From positions 80,326,904 through 80,390,903 of the forward strand of contig NC_030678.2 in the NCBI RefSeq assembly GCF_000004195.4: 64,000 nt of DNA, written 5' to 3'. Under the pieces are notes generated by a model. That model was not told the origin of the DNA. It ran no database searches and was given only the letters and a program-made list of their open reading frames with translations. Source of the DNA: Xenopus tropicalis (taxonomy: Eukaryota; Chordata; Amphibia; Anura; Pipidae). The stretch's first letter is position 1, and each line of letters begins with the position of its first letter. The position numbers and the translations under genes are program-made. Of the stretch, positions 1 to 11,404 are shown piece by piece.

Positions 1-1221
1 CAGTGGGGAAACAAAGAAAAAAATCCAGTGCCAGTAGTGTATAAAAATAGACTACATTATATGGTTTAAAAGTGCCCAAATACACCAAATGGCTAAAAGT
101 ATCTTTCTTAACATTTGGACAGATAAGTTTCACCCAAAATCTTGCATTGCTGAACTTTTTTTTTTAAAAAATAGAAAGATAGATAGATGATAGATAGATA
201 TTGTATGCATAAAAATGCACCTGTGTCTATATATATAAAAACAGAAACCCACATTGACATACAATAAACTGTGGAGCCTAATTTCTTAAATGCACAATAT
301 ATAGCAACAAAAAGAACTCAATTTTTCTTTTTTATTATGTTTTATATCCATCACTCACATTTCATGCAGCTGGCAATCCACTTAAATGCAATCAGCAAAG
401 ATTTCAAGGCTTTTTACTTTGGATTCCCAACGTAATGCTAACTCATCAGAACTAATTCATTTTCTATTTAAGTAGAAGCTTTCTCTTTTAAAGGTATTAT
501 TGAAGTTGACATACAGATATTACTTGTTATGCCCTAGAGAGTTTCTGACTGTGTTACTTATATACAAATAACAATTATATGGTATTAAAAGGATTTGAAC
601 ATATATTGAGGGAGTGATTAGAAGTGGCATGACTTCAGACACAGAAATCATATTAACTTCAATTTGATAAGAAGAACTAATTAGTAAAAACAAGGATACA
701 TAAATACCATTGTTAACCACTTCTGAGCAGCCTGCACTGTATTGTGGAACTACATGAATCATTTCAATGCACCTATTTGTATGGAGATGGACTGTAAGTC
801 AACAAGTAATGAAATAGTATCCTTCACAATGGTTAAAGACTTTTTATTAAAAACACAGTTGCTGAGGGCAGCATAATCTCTGCTGCCCCAGAAGCAGACC
901 CAGTTATTCCCCTGCTTATAACATTGTTATATGCTAAAAAGTTCCAGCTAGTTGATAAACTGCAAGCTCTGAACTCAAAAATACTTCTGCTTAAATGCAG
1001 ATAATGACACAACTTCTTTGCAAATTACACCCTATAGCCTCATTCAAAGATGTGTGGCATTAGTGTATAGCATGTGGCCAAATGGTATGTGCAGGGTTGA
1101 AAAACTGCACCAACAACCACATCATATTAAGCATTTTCACCCATCTGATGTTCAGTTTTGAGATGGAAGCCTTCTTGTACACCATGCCCAGGGAATATGG
1201 TATATCTAAGCAGCCTTAAAA
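1..1221. other. AT-rich unique DNA, no gene seen
   Basis: I see no gene, splice-bounded frame or transposon end here. A short GATA-type microsatellite lies at about 173-202, followed by AT-rich tracts. The frames present are short and unrecognisable. Confidence 0.6.
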
Positions 1222-1229
1222 GTGATAAA

Positions 1230-1468
1230 TAGTGATGAGCAAATTTTTTCGGCAGGCATCGATTTGTCGCACAGAATTTTTTTGGACACGAGTCACGGCA
1301 AAAAAAGTGCTGGCGACAAAAAAATAGCCACGGATGACAAAAAATATGCGGGCAACAAAAAAATCATGCAACAAATGTGTTTCTCTAATTTTTCGCCGTT
1401 TCGCAAAATTTTTTGCCATTTCACGAATTTTATGGCGAAGCAAAACAGGACAGATTCGCTCATCACTA
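1230..1468. mobile_element. hAT-type MITE with 8-bp target duplication
   Basis: This 239-bp element starts TAGTGATGAGC and ends GCTCATCACTA, perfect inverted termini. It is flanked by GTGATAAA at 1222-1229 and again at 1469-1476, the 8-bp duplication typical of hAT transposition. The interior is A/T-run rich with scattered CpG and has no transposase, so it is non-autonomous. Related copies with the same termini lie at 15067-15230 and 29813-30036. The family is very common in Xenopus (from memory). Frames crossing it on both strands are chance. Confidence 0.88.
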
Positions 1469-1476
1469 GTGATAAA

Positions 1477-1781
1477 ATTGTTGAGGCTGTAGAAACAATA
1501 AACATGCTTAAACAATATACCCTCTTTGACAAGACAGTCACTTACTGAACATCTTACAATTTATTATTTATAGTGCGTTGTATATATGTGTGTGTGATGG
1601 ACATCTGGTGGCTCAGGTACCACATGCAGCCCTTCCAACCTTAGTATTGGGTTCCCTTGCTGTTTCCACAAAAGAATATATGGTAATGTTCTTTTATTGT
1701 AAGGTATTTGTAAAATACAAAACAAGTATTTTAAATTGCCAAAACTTGAATGTCGCTTGGGCTTTAGCTAGGTGTATATAC
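1477..1781. other. Unique spacer
   Basis: Spacer between two MITEs. I see no gene or repeat end in it. Confidence 0.5.
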
Positions 1782-1784
1782 ATA

Positions 1785-2285
1785 GGGGCTGATTTACTTA
1801 CCCACGAACGGGTCGAATGGAGTCCGATTGCGTTTTTTTCGTAATGATCGGTACTTTGCGATTTTTTCGTATGTTTTGCGATTTTTTCGGATTCTTTACG
1901 AATTTTTCGGATCCAATACGATTTTTGCGTAAAAACGCGAGTTTTCCTATCCATTACGAAAGTTGCGTAAAAAGTTGCGCATTTTGCGTAGCGTTAAAAC
2001 TTACGCGAAAAGTTGCGCATTTTTCGTAGCGTTAAGTTTTAACGCTACGAAAAATGCGCAACTTTTCGCGTAAGTTTTAACGCTACGCAAAATGCGCAAC
2101 TTTTTACGCAACTTTCGTAATGGATACGAAAAACTCGCGTTTTTACGCAAAAATCGTATTGGATCCGAAAAATTCGTACAGAATCCGAAAAAATCGCAAA
2201 ACATACGAAAAAGTCGCAAAATATTCGTTTTCAAGTCGGAACTTTTCCAATTCGGGTCGGATTCGTGGGTAAGTAAATCAGCCCC
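1785..2285. mobile_element. Near-perfect 501-bp palindromic MITE
   Basis: The two halves are inverted copies of each other around about 2035, with only a few bases at the axis (GCGTTAA-GTT-TTAACGC). Termini are GGGGCTGATTTACTTAC and its complement. The flanking trinucleotide ATA occurs on both sides (1782-1784 and 2286-2288), compatible with a 3-bp target duplication. Each arm also contains internal direct repeats of a unit with TTGCGCATTTT and TAGCGTTAA. It is far richer in CpG than its surroundings. The high arm identity suggests recent insertion or arm conversion. Superfamily is not certain; PIF/Harbinger would fit the 3-bp duplication. Confidence 0.88.
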
Positions 2286-2288
2286 ATA

Positions 2289-5200
2289 GTGTTCTTATAC
2301 TTTGTTGCATGGATAATTTTTAAGTTATGATCACAATGCTGTTCAGGAAGTCTGAAATACACCCCGGCACAAGTGCAAGAGAAAGTAGGACTGCAACTTT
2401 GCTCCATGCACTAAGCATTTGCACCTGCTCTTCTGGCACTGCATCTTCAATCTGTACCTGATACAGTAAACAGAGTGAAGGGCCTCCAGAATTAAGGGAG
2501 CCTTGTACATAACAGCTGTCACAGTCAGAGGAAAAGAACAGGCTTCCCAACTTGCATGTTGTAAATATGACTCAAGCTATGGCATCCCAAGAGATGGGCA
2601 TGTGCCACTCTTCTCCTGCAGTTCTGTATGCAGTCCTACTGAGAGCTTCATTTTAGGTCCATTTTAGGTCCCCAAACAGAATTGGGGCACCTTGAAATAA
2701 ACAGGGGGTTCACAGTACACTTGTTTTTTTGCACTTTGCCTCATTTTGTGAAATGCATCCGTATGTATTCCTGTAAATTGGATAACTCATAATCCATTAT
2801 ATATTGGGTACAAGTTGTATCTCAGACACAACTGCTGTTGACAATGGCACCAAACATTTGACTCTGTTTTAAAGGAGCAGTTAGTGAACTATATATTATT
2901 GAAGAAGGCATCATCCCAGTGCAAAGGTTCTTGCTTAATATAGATAATAAGACAACAAAAGTCTTTCTTTAAAAAATATGTCTTGCACTAAATAACTACA
3001 TCTGGGTATATCTTACCCATGATATATTTTTATTTATACAAATACATTGTTGGTTCTTATTAATAGCCACTATTTTCCCTTTAAATATATTTATATGGAT
3101 TTAAAACCTGTATGACATCAGACACCACAGACCAATTTTGCAACGTGTTTTTTTTAATGGAGTTTTTTATATTGCACTCCCTATCAAAACAAAAATCTAT
3201 TTTCAGTATCTCATTCCTCTCTTCAGATCTTGCAGTTTCCATTGGTAATTCTCAAGTCTCCATCTGTCTGCTCTAATAATATGTAAATAATAGGTCACAG
3301 GCTCTTCAAAATAAGACGGCCCATAATGACCTGACCAGAAGATAAATGAGAGCAAAATAAGATAGGTGCCTTGTGATCTAATTCCACCATGGTTATTAGA
3401 ATTATGAAGAAACCGCTTTGGGTCTTAAAGTCAAATCATATGTTGGTGGGAAAGTTATTGTTTTAGGATCTACTGAAGAAATATCAGAAGCTATCACCAT
3501 TCGCCAGATATTTTAATAAGACCAGCAGGAATGAAGGGACAATAGGTCTGTCAATTTAAACACACTTAATAACTATGCATACGGCATTGTGAATGTCAGG
3601 AAAAATGGAAAAGTAGACTCATTTTATGAAAACTCAGAGGCAGGAGGTATGGCTAATGTTTATACTGTATTTATGAAAAAATCATATATACTGAAGCAGA
3701 TGGGATATCGATAAGCCAAAGAGCTAGCAATTTAGTAGACAAAATGGTTAAATGCATCGGCAGTGCAAATGAGAATCTTTTTATTCTGCTTTATCACCCT
3801 TGTCCCCTTGTGCCTCAGGAATGGCAACCCTTTTTTAATGATCATGTTCTAATTGACAGCACTTTTTTTAGCGGGCTCTTGATGTAATATATATATATAT
3901 ATATATTGGGTGCAGGCTAAGAGCCATAAATATCTTTTTGCTGCCCTCATCCATGTAATTTCAGTTTGGTGGCCATGGTTTATTATTTCAAAATATAAGA
4001 AACAAGGAGTCTTGTAATTATGGCACACTTAGGTTTTTCCATAGCCAGTACTCATTTCTGCTGGGCTACTGCTGCTGATCAGAGTGCTGACACCACTCAA
4101 CTTAGCAAAAGTCTTCATTTATTTAGAAAAACTAGAATCCAACAGTCTAAAACTATGAAAAACAGATGCAGACATGCAGGTAATTATTTAGATATATACC
4201 CCAAAGATTCCAATAAAACAACCTCAGTGGTCAAATTATCATATACTGTGATAGAAGGCTTGTTGCAGAGACCATTTTATTCTTTCCAAATTAATAATTG
4301 GAGTCCCCGACAACAGACACTGATATATGAGGGTATAGCCTATTTGCACAAAATGTGTACAGAACATTCCTCCCAATACTTTGCATGTGTGCATATTGAA
4401 TGAGGCCTCATAGTTCACTGAAGCTGAGACTTTCTTCAGTAGCAAGAGCGCCATCTATATGTGTCCATAAGGGGTGTTACTGGTAGCTTGTACAATGCAG
4501 TCAGTTCTATAACCTCTCAAGTTGCACATTATGTGCCAAGGAACATCTGTGCATTGAAAGAACTATCCTCCTATCTTTCATTTGACTATGAATTTTCTTC
4601 AAAAAAGCCTGTTTTCTAAAATGATTTTTTCTTTTAAATCGTGACATCTTGCATCACTACTTGCCATACTGTTCCCCCTTAGACTGAGCAGATACTTTTC
4701 AGGAGACAAATTTAGAAGAAGGTCTGTAGAAGAGGCAAGAAATATCTACTAAGCCACGTCTGAAACAGCAATGCCTGCTTTATCTCATTTGGTAAATTCT
4801 CCAAAGACCTTTGACAAATGACCAACTGAATTTCCATCACTGCTAATCCAACCTTATATATTATATATGTGGACCTAAGGGATGTTTCTTCTATCGTAAC
4901 ACAAACAAAACTACATTATCTGTTATTAAGACACCGGCATAATTCATGCCAATTGCTCATGCTGCGCTTTTCTATACATAACTAGTAATTTTTATTTGAC
5001 AGCATTTTAAACTGGTAATTTGTTAGTAGGAAAGAATGTCTTTTCTTATTTTACCGAACAATAAGAAAGCAAGGAGGGGGAGGGGGGCACTTTGCTTTCC
5101 GCACATTGTCATTATGTTCAATTGTCTAAGAATGTGGTGTGAATCATTATTGTTAGCAGCACAATATGTTAAAGCTATTATCCCACCCCAAACTTACTTG

Positions 5201-5589
5201 AAGTTAAACATACCATGTGAAATCTGCGCCAATTAAAAGCATCACCTCTGTTTGGTTCCACAATTACCTCTAGGCATCTAAACAAATTCCTGTTTATTAC
5301 TGCCGCTGAATGAGGGGGAACTAGGTTGCAGTATGCTAACTCCAAGGATCCTTTGCTTTTCTGTGCATTTTGTCTCTCTCCCTAAATAATGGCACTGAAG
5401 TCTGCAGTGAATTTGAAGCATTTGTGTGTGTTTTATGTACATTTGCATTTTTCAGCGCTGTTAAAAAAGAAAAAGCATTAGAAAGAACATACATCAGGTT
5501 ATCATTTCTCTGCCTTTTGGCTGTGATCAAGTGTAGTATCTGTTCTTATCCATGTGTGAGGAACATCATAGCTAAGGGATGTATGTCAG
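2289..5589. other. Mostly unique DNA, no gene seen
   Basis: No exon or RNA gene is recognisable. A short (AT)n tract lies at about 3885-3906. The sequence near 2868-2890 resembles the edge of a TTAAAGG-type MITE. Blocks near 3310-3530 and 4550-4830 are repeat-free and of higher complexity, but nothing marks them as functional. A 127-codon frame at 4020-4403 has no recognisable domain and no splice context. Confidence 0.5.
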
Positions 5590-6290
5590 GACCCATTCAC
5601 TGAGAGGCAGCTGACTGAGCCCAAATAGTGCCACAAAGGTGCAGGATGAACACTGGTAAGGAAGGATACCATGGACTCTGGCACTTTGCAGAATTTGGCC
5701 CTTTCTTTTGCACTTTATTCTCTTTTATCCCACTTGTATAAAAACATTTTTATAATACAGGCAATATATTTTATTCTATTTAATCTTTTACTCCTATTAA
5801 GTCACCTTGGCACTTATTTTAGCACTTTTTAGAATTTGGTGCAATAGACCTCTGGAAAACATGCACTGATCTAGGGGGAGATGTGTAGCCATCAAGCTCC
5901 ATCTTCCTTTGAAACCGAACCCTGCCGTGGGCACAAACAACATTCAAGTCCTTTTTGTGTTCCTGGAACCTTATATTACTTAAGCCCGGAGGAGGAAGGA
6001 TAAAGAGACCCCTGTGGTCTTGCAGTAAGGGGTTCTGAAGACCCTTGCCTATCGCCGGCCTTTTGGTTGGGGAGGTCAGGGGCAAAGGGGCCTGCCCTAG
6101 TCTTTGCATGAAGGCAGGCCTGAATATTCTGGATCATTTTGTGCCTTTTGGCTGGGAGCTTTTATAGGCTTAGCCTTTGTTCAAGGCTAAGACATTGCAC
6201 CTATATACATATTTTGCACTGGGTGATGTGGCACACTCGGGCTTAAATAAAAATAAAAAAATTTTTTAAAAAAGGGTTGAGTTCTGGTAT
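5590..6290. repeat. Unidentified, possibly repetitive segment
   Basis: The part at 5870-6130 is clearly richer in G+C than its surroundings and contains short inverted words around 6050-6120 (GGCCTGCCC and GGCAGGCC). The left part repeats a phrase on GGCACTTT and AGAATTTGG, near 5680-5700 and 5809-5840. This looks like an old repeat or LTR fragment, but I find neither termini nor a duplication. A 96-codon minus-strand frame (5819-6109) matches nothing I know. Confidence 0.3.
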
Positions 6291-8257
6291 TTCAGTGGCA
6301 GTTCCCCCTTTCTATATTATGTGTGTAAAAATACACAGTAATCTTTATAAATGAAGGCCATTTGACTTTACACATAAGCGTAAACCAGTGCTTCCTTTAT
6401 GGCAGGCGGTCTGTCAGTCTGCCATTGCCTCATTGTCTACACCAACCAGTGGGAGCTGCCATAGGACTACTTGTCTCATGCTAAAAAGTGTGTCTGATGT
6501 CATAGTAGCTGATTTAAAAGTACATCATTTTTAGTGCCTAGTTAATTACAGTAATTATTCAGATAAATATTTAATTTTACATAGATAAAATGTAAATCAA
6601 ATCAAGTGTTAACATTTTAAAATGTTCTTCCTATAAATAAATTATAATAAATGTGCCACAACTTCTATTTTCATCTAAACATCATATTAATTATCGTTTT
6701 CAAAATATTTATTTGGTTGAAGTAACTCAACTGCTTTTAATGTACCAGGCTGCACTCCCAGTTCTGCATCCCTAGGGTTCTCTTCAGTGTGTTCTAGATT
6801 GCAAAAACTAGATATACTGTATAGACCTTAATTATTCAACTTTGACACAGTTAGTCCTACAAAGAACAGAATACCAAATGCCACTATTGAGAATAGGGTG
6901 CGTGCCACTGTCTCTCTGAAAGAATCTAAAGGCTCCTTGGTAAGAAAGGTTAAATAATGTTTAATTCAGGAACCATCCTACAATGAGGCTTCCGTGCAGC
7001 GTATAATAAGACATACTCTTTCAGTCTGTTTAGTAGTATTACATACGTCTTCTAATTAGCTATCTTCCTCTTACATATTATATAAAAGGCTTTTTACCCC
7101 CAAAAAACTAGGAGGGCTTAAGATCTTAATAGATACAGAGTGATAAGTAATTTCTGCTGCTTAGCTTAAAATAATTCAAGCTACCACGTAATTCATCTTT
7201 ATTTTAGGTGGGCTAAAATAGTTCAGTGTACCCTCACCTACATGTGATTCATCTCTTTAAATTTAATAACACTTTCAGGGGAAGAAACAAAACATGCTCT
7301 TGATAAATGAACAAGCTTAAGGCTACAAGGAGCATTGGACAAAGATGTATGGATGCATATATGTTCATTTTATGTATTCCTTCTCATGGCAAAAGAGTAT
7401 ATTACGAGAACCCAGAAGAAAGGCTTCTTGCAGGGAAATGTTATGCAGCATCATCAGAATACCATGAACAACCAGGAGACAGATGCAGACAGTGTACTAG
7501 CTACTGCTCTTGTCTCTGATCAATGGTGGTCATTTACCAAGAAGATAAACAGCTAATGTTCACTCAGCTATTTCATTTTTTCAACAGAATCTGCCACCTT
7601 GTTCTGAGCTGTGATATCTAAGCAACTTGTCCATGCATGCTTCATAAGACAATAGAGCCTAATAATTTTGCACCTTAGCACAAGCAAGCAGGCCCATAAG
7701 CTTACGGGTTTCATGAAATTTCATATGCAGATCATGCTGACAACTGAGCAGCGAATTGCGGAGAAAGGGGGCATGACATGGTAGGACAATACTGATCATG
7801 CAGGGTTACCTTAGTGGGGTTAGCTAGTGGAAATTGTAGAACCAGAGGGAATTTGAATTGAGAGCAGGGCACCAATTTTAAACTGAGAGAGCAACAAGAG
7901 TCCCTCCCACCCTAATGTCCTTTGGCAAGCCTGATTGTGTTAGTTGTTACAATTTCTGGCCAGGTTTGGTAGAGCACAGATTACGTTTATAGTTGGTGCA
8001 TCTTAGGTCCAGGTTGGGTACAGCAGGTTGGGGTATTAATGTTGCAGCATAGGGGGGCAGGTCTCTGGCAATTAGCCATTGGAAGGGCAGAAGGTACGTG
8101 GGCTTTGCATTCTGTTTGCTTTAAGTTCCTCTATAAGAGCAAAGGGCCTCTGGGAGGTGCTGTAGTTCATTATGTTTGGTAAGTTTGAAAAACCCTGTGT
8201 ACCCACTATGCTGGAGGAGTTATTGGCATATATATGATGTACCATCGCCTTAGGGAC
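6291..8257. other. Unique AT-rich DNA, no gene seen
   Basis: No gene or RNA is recognised. Near 7140-7260 a phrase about CTACCACGTAATTCATCTTTA recurs imperfectly. Otherwise there is no obvious repeat structure. Confidence 0.5.
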
Positions 8258-8260
8258 TTA

Positions 8261-8516
8261 AGCTGCCCATACACGGGCAGATCCGCTCTTTTGGCAATGT
8301 CGTCAAGCGAGTGGATCTTCACCCAATATCCCCACCTATGGGTGGTCGATATCGGGTAACATGTAGGCGCCAAACGATCTAACGATTCTAACGGCGGCAA
8401 TGGGGCAGTAGGTTCGGGGACCGCATCAAAAAACCGATGCAGTCCCCGATCCAACTGAATTTTTTAACCTGGCCGATCAATATCTGCCCAATTTCAGGCC
8501 AGATATCGATCAGCCT
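8261..8516. mobile_element. TTA-flanked 'ccatacac' MITE
   Basis: The element begins AGCTGCCCATACACGGGC and ends CAGATATCGATCAGCCT, with TTA on each side (8258-8260 and 8517-8519). It is rich in short GATC/CGATC palindromes and CpG. Copies of the family occur at 38372-38712, 50888-51135 and 51249-51509, all with TTA flanks. The inner phrase around GGGGACCGCATC is shared with the 50888 copy. The 3-bp TTA duplication fits PIF/Harbinger; that assignment is inference. Confidence 0.8.
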
Positions 8517-8639
8517 TTAGGGTTATACATTTAAATGTTATGCTAATTACATGTTCATATAGGTTATTTATTGTAATTTATGTTATCGATACAGTATATA
8601 TATTGTTATTTTGTTAAGTGTTATGGCACTTAATCTTAA

Positions 8640-9147
8640 AGTGGACCCAGACATAAAAAGCTGTATAATAAAAGTCCCTTTCAAATTAAACATGAAACCC
8701 AAATTCATTTTATATTAACACATCCAAACCCATTATAAAGGCATTTAAAAATCCCAGCTGTCAATCATATATTGCTTGCCCCACCTCTATGCCTTAGGCA
8801 TAGAGGCGGGGCTGACAATAACTTTAGCTTTCCATTCAGCACTACCTAGATGTCACTGCACATCTCCCTTTCCCCCTCCCTCCTAACCATCTTATTGTGT
8901 AGCCAGTGCATGGGCCTGGGCATCTGGTCCCCCATTCTGGCACATAAACAAGATTTTGGCATGATACAAAGCTTGTCTTCATAACAGTGTCCACAAAATG
9001 GTGCCTGCCTGCTGGCTTTGATCGAGTAATTTCACGACGGAATGAAACAAGATTTATATTATTTTTATAGAGTAAGTAATGTTTATTTTGCTCAACTAAT
9101 AATATAGAAAATAATTTGGAGTTATTTCTTAGGGTGACAGGTCCCCT
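8640..9147. mobile_element. T2-like TTAA-flanked MITE carrying a PBX-MEIS word
   Basis: TTAA lies on both sides (8636-8639 and 9148-9151). The ends are AGTGGACC and GGTCCCCT, imperfect inverted termini. The interior has the palindrome CTATGCCTTAGGCATAG near 8787-8803. It carries CAGCTGTCAATCA at 8755-8767, a PBX-MEIS decamer on the minus strand overlapping an E-box. TTAA targets and TTAAAGG-like ends are hallmarks of Xenopus T2 (Kolobok-type) MITEs. No transposase is present. Confidence 0.8.
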
Positions 9148-9151
9148 TTAA

Positions 9152-9770
9152 AGGACACGTAAAGCCTACAATGTATATCAGTTGGGCACATCTCCCCCAC
9201 CCAAATGGCATCATTTGTACTGCATTTATCCCCTACGTTTGCCAGCACCATCACATTTTCCTAAAGCAAATAGCAGCTTTCACCCGGTGGCCATTTTTCC
9301 TCTGATACATAATCAGATACATTTAAATCTGCAAACAGCATACACACACAGACCCTTATGCAGCATACATTTAATCAAGAATACAGGCTCACACAGGCAC
9401 AACTGTCTCTGATAAAAGTTCTGCTTTGTTTGAGCAGGTAAAGCTGAGCTCAGGAGAAAAAAAACTGAAGCAGACAGCTAGAACTCAGTTTCTATGGGAA
9501 CCAGCAATGCCATCTCTTCACTGGCTGCTAGACTGTAGGGTGTGTTTAGTAATCTGAGCTTAGAGCAACTGAGCATGCACACAAGCCAACAGCCAAAGCA
9601 AATTCCTGGGGGGGGGGTGAGTGGGTTGCAGGAGAAGAAGGAAATCTAAGTGATTAAGGAGATGCTGCAGCCTTACTATTAACCTCTGGACAACCAGTGT
9701 GGCAGGTATTGAAAGATTTCAAAGAGGCTGTTTACTGATTAAAATTTTGTGTGTGGGGTTTACATGTCCT
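9152..9770. mobile_element. T2-like MITE abutting its neighbour
   Basis: The element starts AGGACACGTAAAGCC directly after the TTAA at 9148-9151 and ends GGTTTACATGTCCT, followed by a decayed TTAA (TCAA, 9771-9774). It therefore shares one target site with the 8640-9147 element. The interior has a G-run near 9609-9617. A related partial copy containing GATGCTGCAGCCTTAC lies at 43073-43262. No coding capacity is seen; the frames within are short. Confidence 0.75.
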
Positions 9771-9774
9771 TCAA

Positions 9775-10483
9775 TTTTTTTTATAAAAAGTGTCTGTAGG
9801 CCTTTGTCCTTGCCGTTGTCAAAAGTATTCACTGAGCTGCAGTGGGAAGCACCTGCCATGACTTCAAAAGAACGCAGGGCCTACATTCAATGCCAGGTTA
9901 AGGCTGACATCAGTAGCCAAAACAAGAAAAGAAAGACAGAGACACAAAACTCATTCTAGGCATGTCAAGGTAACTAATGCACTATATTTATTTCTGTAAT
10001 ATGTAGAAAATAAAACTTAATGCAATTAGTATGGTATAACAAAACATATACAGCATTTTTTAAAGGACTGACAGCACATGGGATTTGACCCTTTAACTGC
10101 CGCCACATAGAATGAGCACAGCAGATGTTAAAGTTACAAACTGCTAGGTGATTCTACATTTCTATGAGATTGTATGTTGCATCATGCTCACAGCCAGGGT
10201 GACCGGCAGTTAAATGGTTATAAACTGGATCACCAAGCATGACAATCAGTCATGAAAAACATTTTAGGAGTGATCCAAAAGAACAGTTACGTTAACACCT
10301 TCTTCTTTCATTTGAATTCTTTATCTTCAGGCCAGAGAGACCATTGACATACATATGAAAGCTCTGAAGTATGGAAAGCCATATCTCATAGGCTCCATTA
10401 TAAACAAATAATTCTTGAAGATTAAAAAAATGATGTCCATTAATCCATGAATCCATATGGGAGGCAAATGATTTTTAGCAAAC
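9775..10483. other. Spacer with a small inverted repeat
   Basis: About 10092-10215 is bounded by TTTAACTGCCG and its imperfect complement CGGCAGTTAAA, suggesting a short old MITE. Nothing else is recognisable. Confidence 0.45.
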
Positions 10484-10948
10484 TTTGTTCACCTTTGATT
10501 AACCTTTTAGTATGATGTAGTGAGTGATATTCTGAGACAATTTGTGGTGTTCATTTTTCATATGTTTTTTTTATAGTTATTTCATTTTTTGTTCAGCAGC
10601 TCTTCAGTTTGGATTTTCAGCAGCTGTCTGGTTGCTAGAGTCCAAATTACCTTAGCAACCAGGGAATGGTTTTGAATGAGAGGCTGGTCTATGAATAGGA
10701 GAGGGCCTTAATAGAAAAAGTAGTTATAAAAAGTAACAATAACAATAAAACTGTAGCCTCACAGAGCAATAGTTTTTTGGTGGCTGGGGTAAGTGACCTC
10801 GATTTGAAAGCTGCAAAGAATCAGAAGAGAAAAGCAAACAGTTCAAAAACGATAAGAAATAAATAATAAGGACCAATTGAAAAGTTGCTTATAATTGGCC
10901 ATTCTATAACATATTAAAGGTTTACTTAAACGTGAGCCACCCCTTTAA
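10484..10948. mobile_element. T2-like dispersed repeat, copy 1
   Basis: This matches the element at 17906-18745 along its length: shared phrases include ACCTTTAGTAT, GTGATATTCT, GGTTGCTAG, CCTTAGCAACCAG and GAGCAATAG. The right end reads GAGCCACCCCTTTAA, the expected complement of a TTAAAGGGG terminus. The left end is degraded. Unlike the other copy it is uninterrupted, so it serves as an empty-site reference. Confidence 0.72.
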
Positions 10949-10968
10949 GGTATGGTGATCAAAACTAC

Positions 10969-11041
10969 AGGACAATCCTTTGTCCGGAAAACCCCAGGTC
11001 CCAATCATTCTGCATAATCGTTCCTACACTGTACCTGTACT
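10969..11041. repeat. Fragment of 'acaggtatagg' repeat
   Basis: It contains TTTGTCCGGAAAACCCCAGG, ATTCTGCATAAT and the terminal TGTACCTGTACT. These match the end of the longer copies at 15719-16013 and 61437-61680. Confidence 0.6.
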
Positions 11042-11165
11042 AAGTAACACCCATTCCACTTCAGGTCCATTAACAAACCCTGGAGATGTTTATTCAGCTG
11101 AAGGCAAACAACACCCTGCCCAATTCCTGGTGAAGAAGGTTACCAAGTGAAGAAAAAAATCTTAC

Positions 11166-11400
11166 AGTAGAAGGAGAGGTTACATCACTGGGGGATGCCA
11201 GAATGTTAGGCACCCCCCAGTGACTTTAGTCGCTTACCTGAAACCCCCAGCCAGTGCTCCTGCTAGAAGAAAACTGCACATGCAGCGGCCCCCGGAAGAG
11301 GAATGCTTGCATATACCCCGGGCTTGTGCAATTTTTCCAGGAGCACCGGCCAGAGGTATCAGGTAAGTGATTACAATATGATTTAGCCTTTTCTACTCCT
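11166..11400. mobile_element. Degraded palindromic TTAA MITE
   Basis: It is a diverged relative of the element at 18292-18707: it opens with AAGGAGAGG and a hairpin containing GGATGCC and GGCACCCCCCAGTGAC. It ends CTTTTCTACTCCT followed by TTAA at 11401-11404. The left TTAA has decayed. Confidence 0.6.
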
Positions 11401-11404
11401 TTAA

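Noticed and set aside
1222..1548. Frames on both strands over a hAT MITE
   Set aside because: Explained by the inverted-repeat element with 8-bp duplication.
2001..2289. Frames within the 501-bp palindrome
   Set aside because: Mirror-image frames produced by the palindrome.
4020..4403. 127-codon forward frame
   Set aside because: No known domain and no exon boundaries; a chance frame in AT-rich DNA is more likely.
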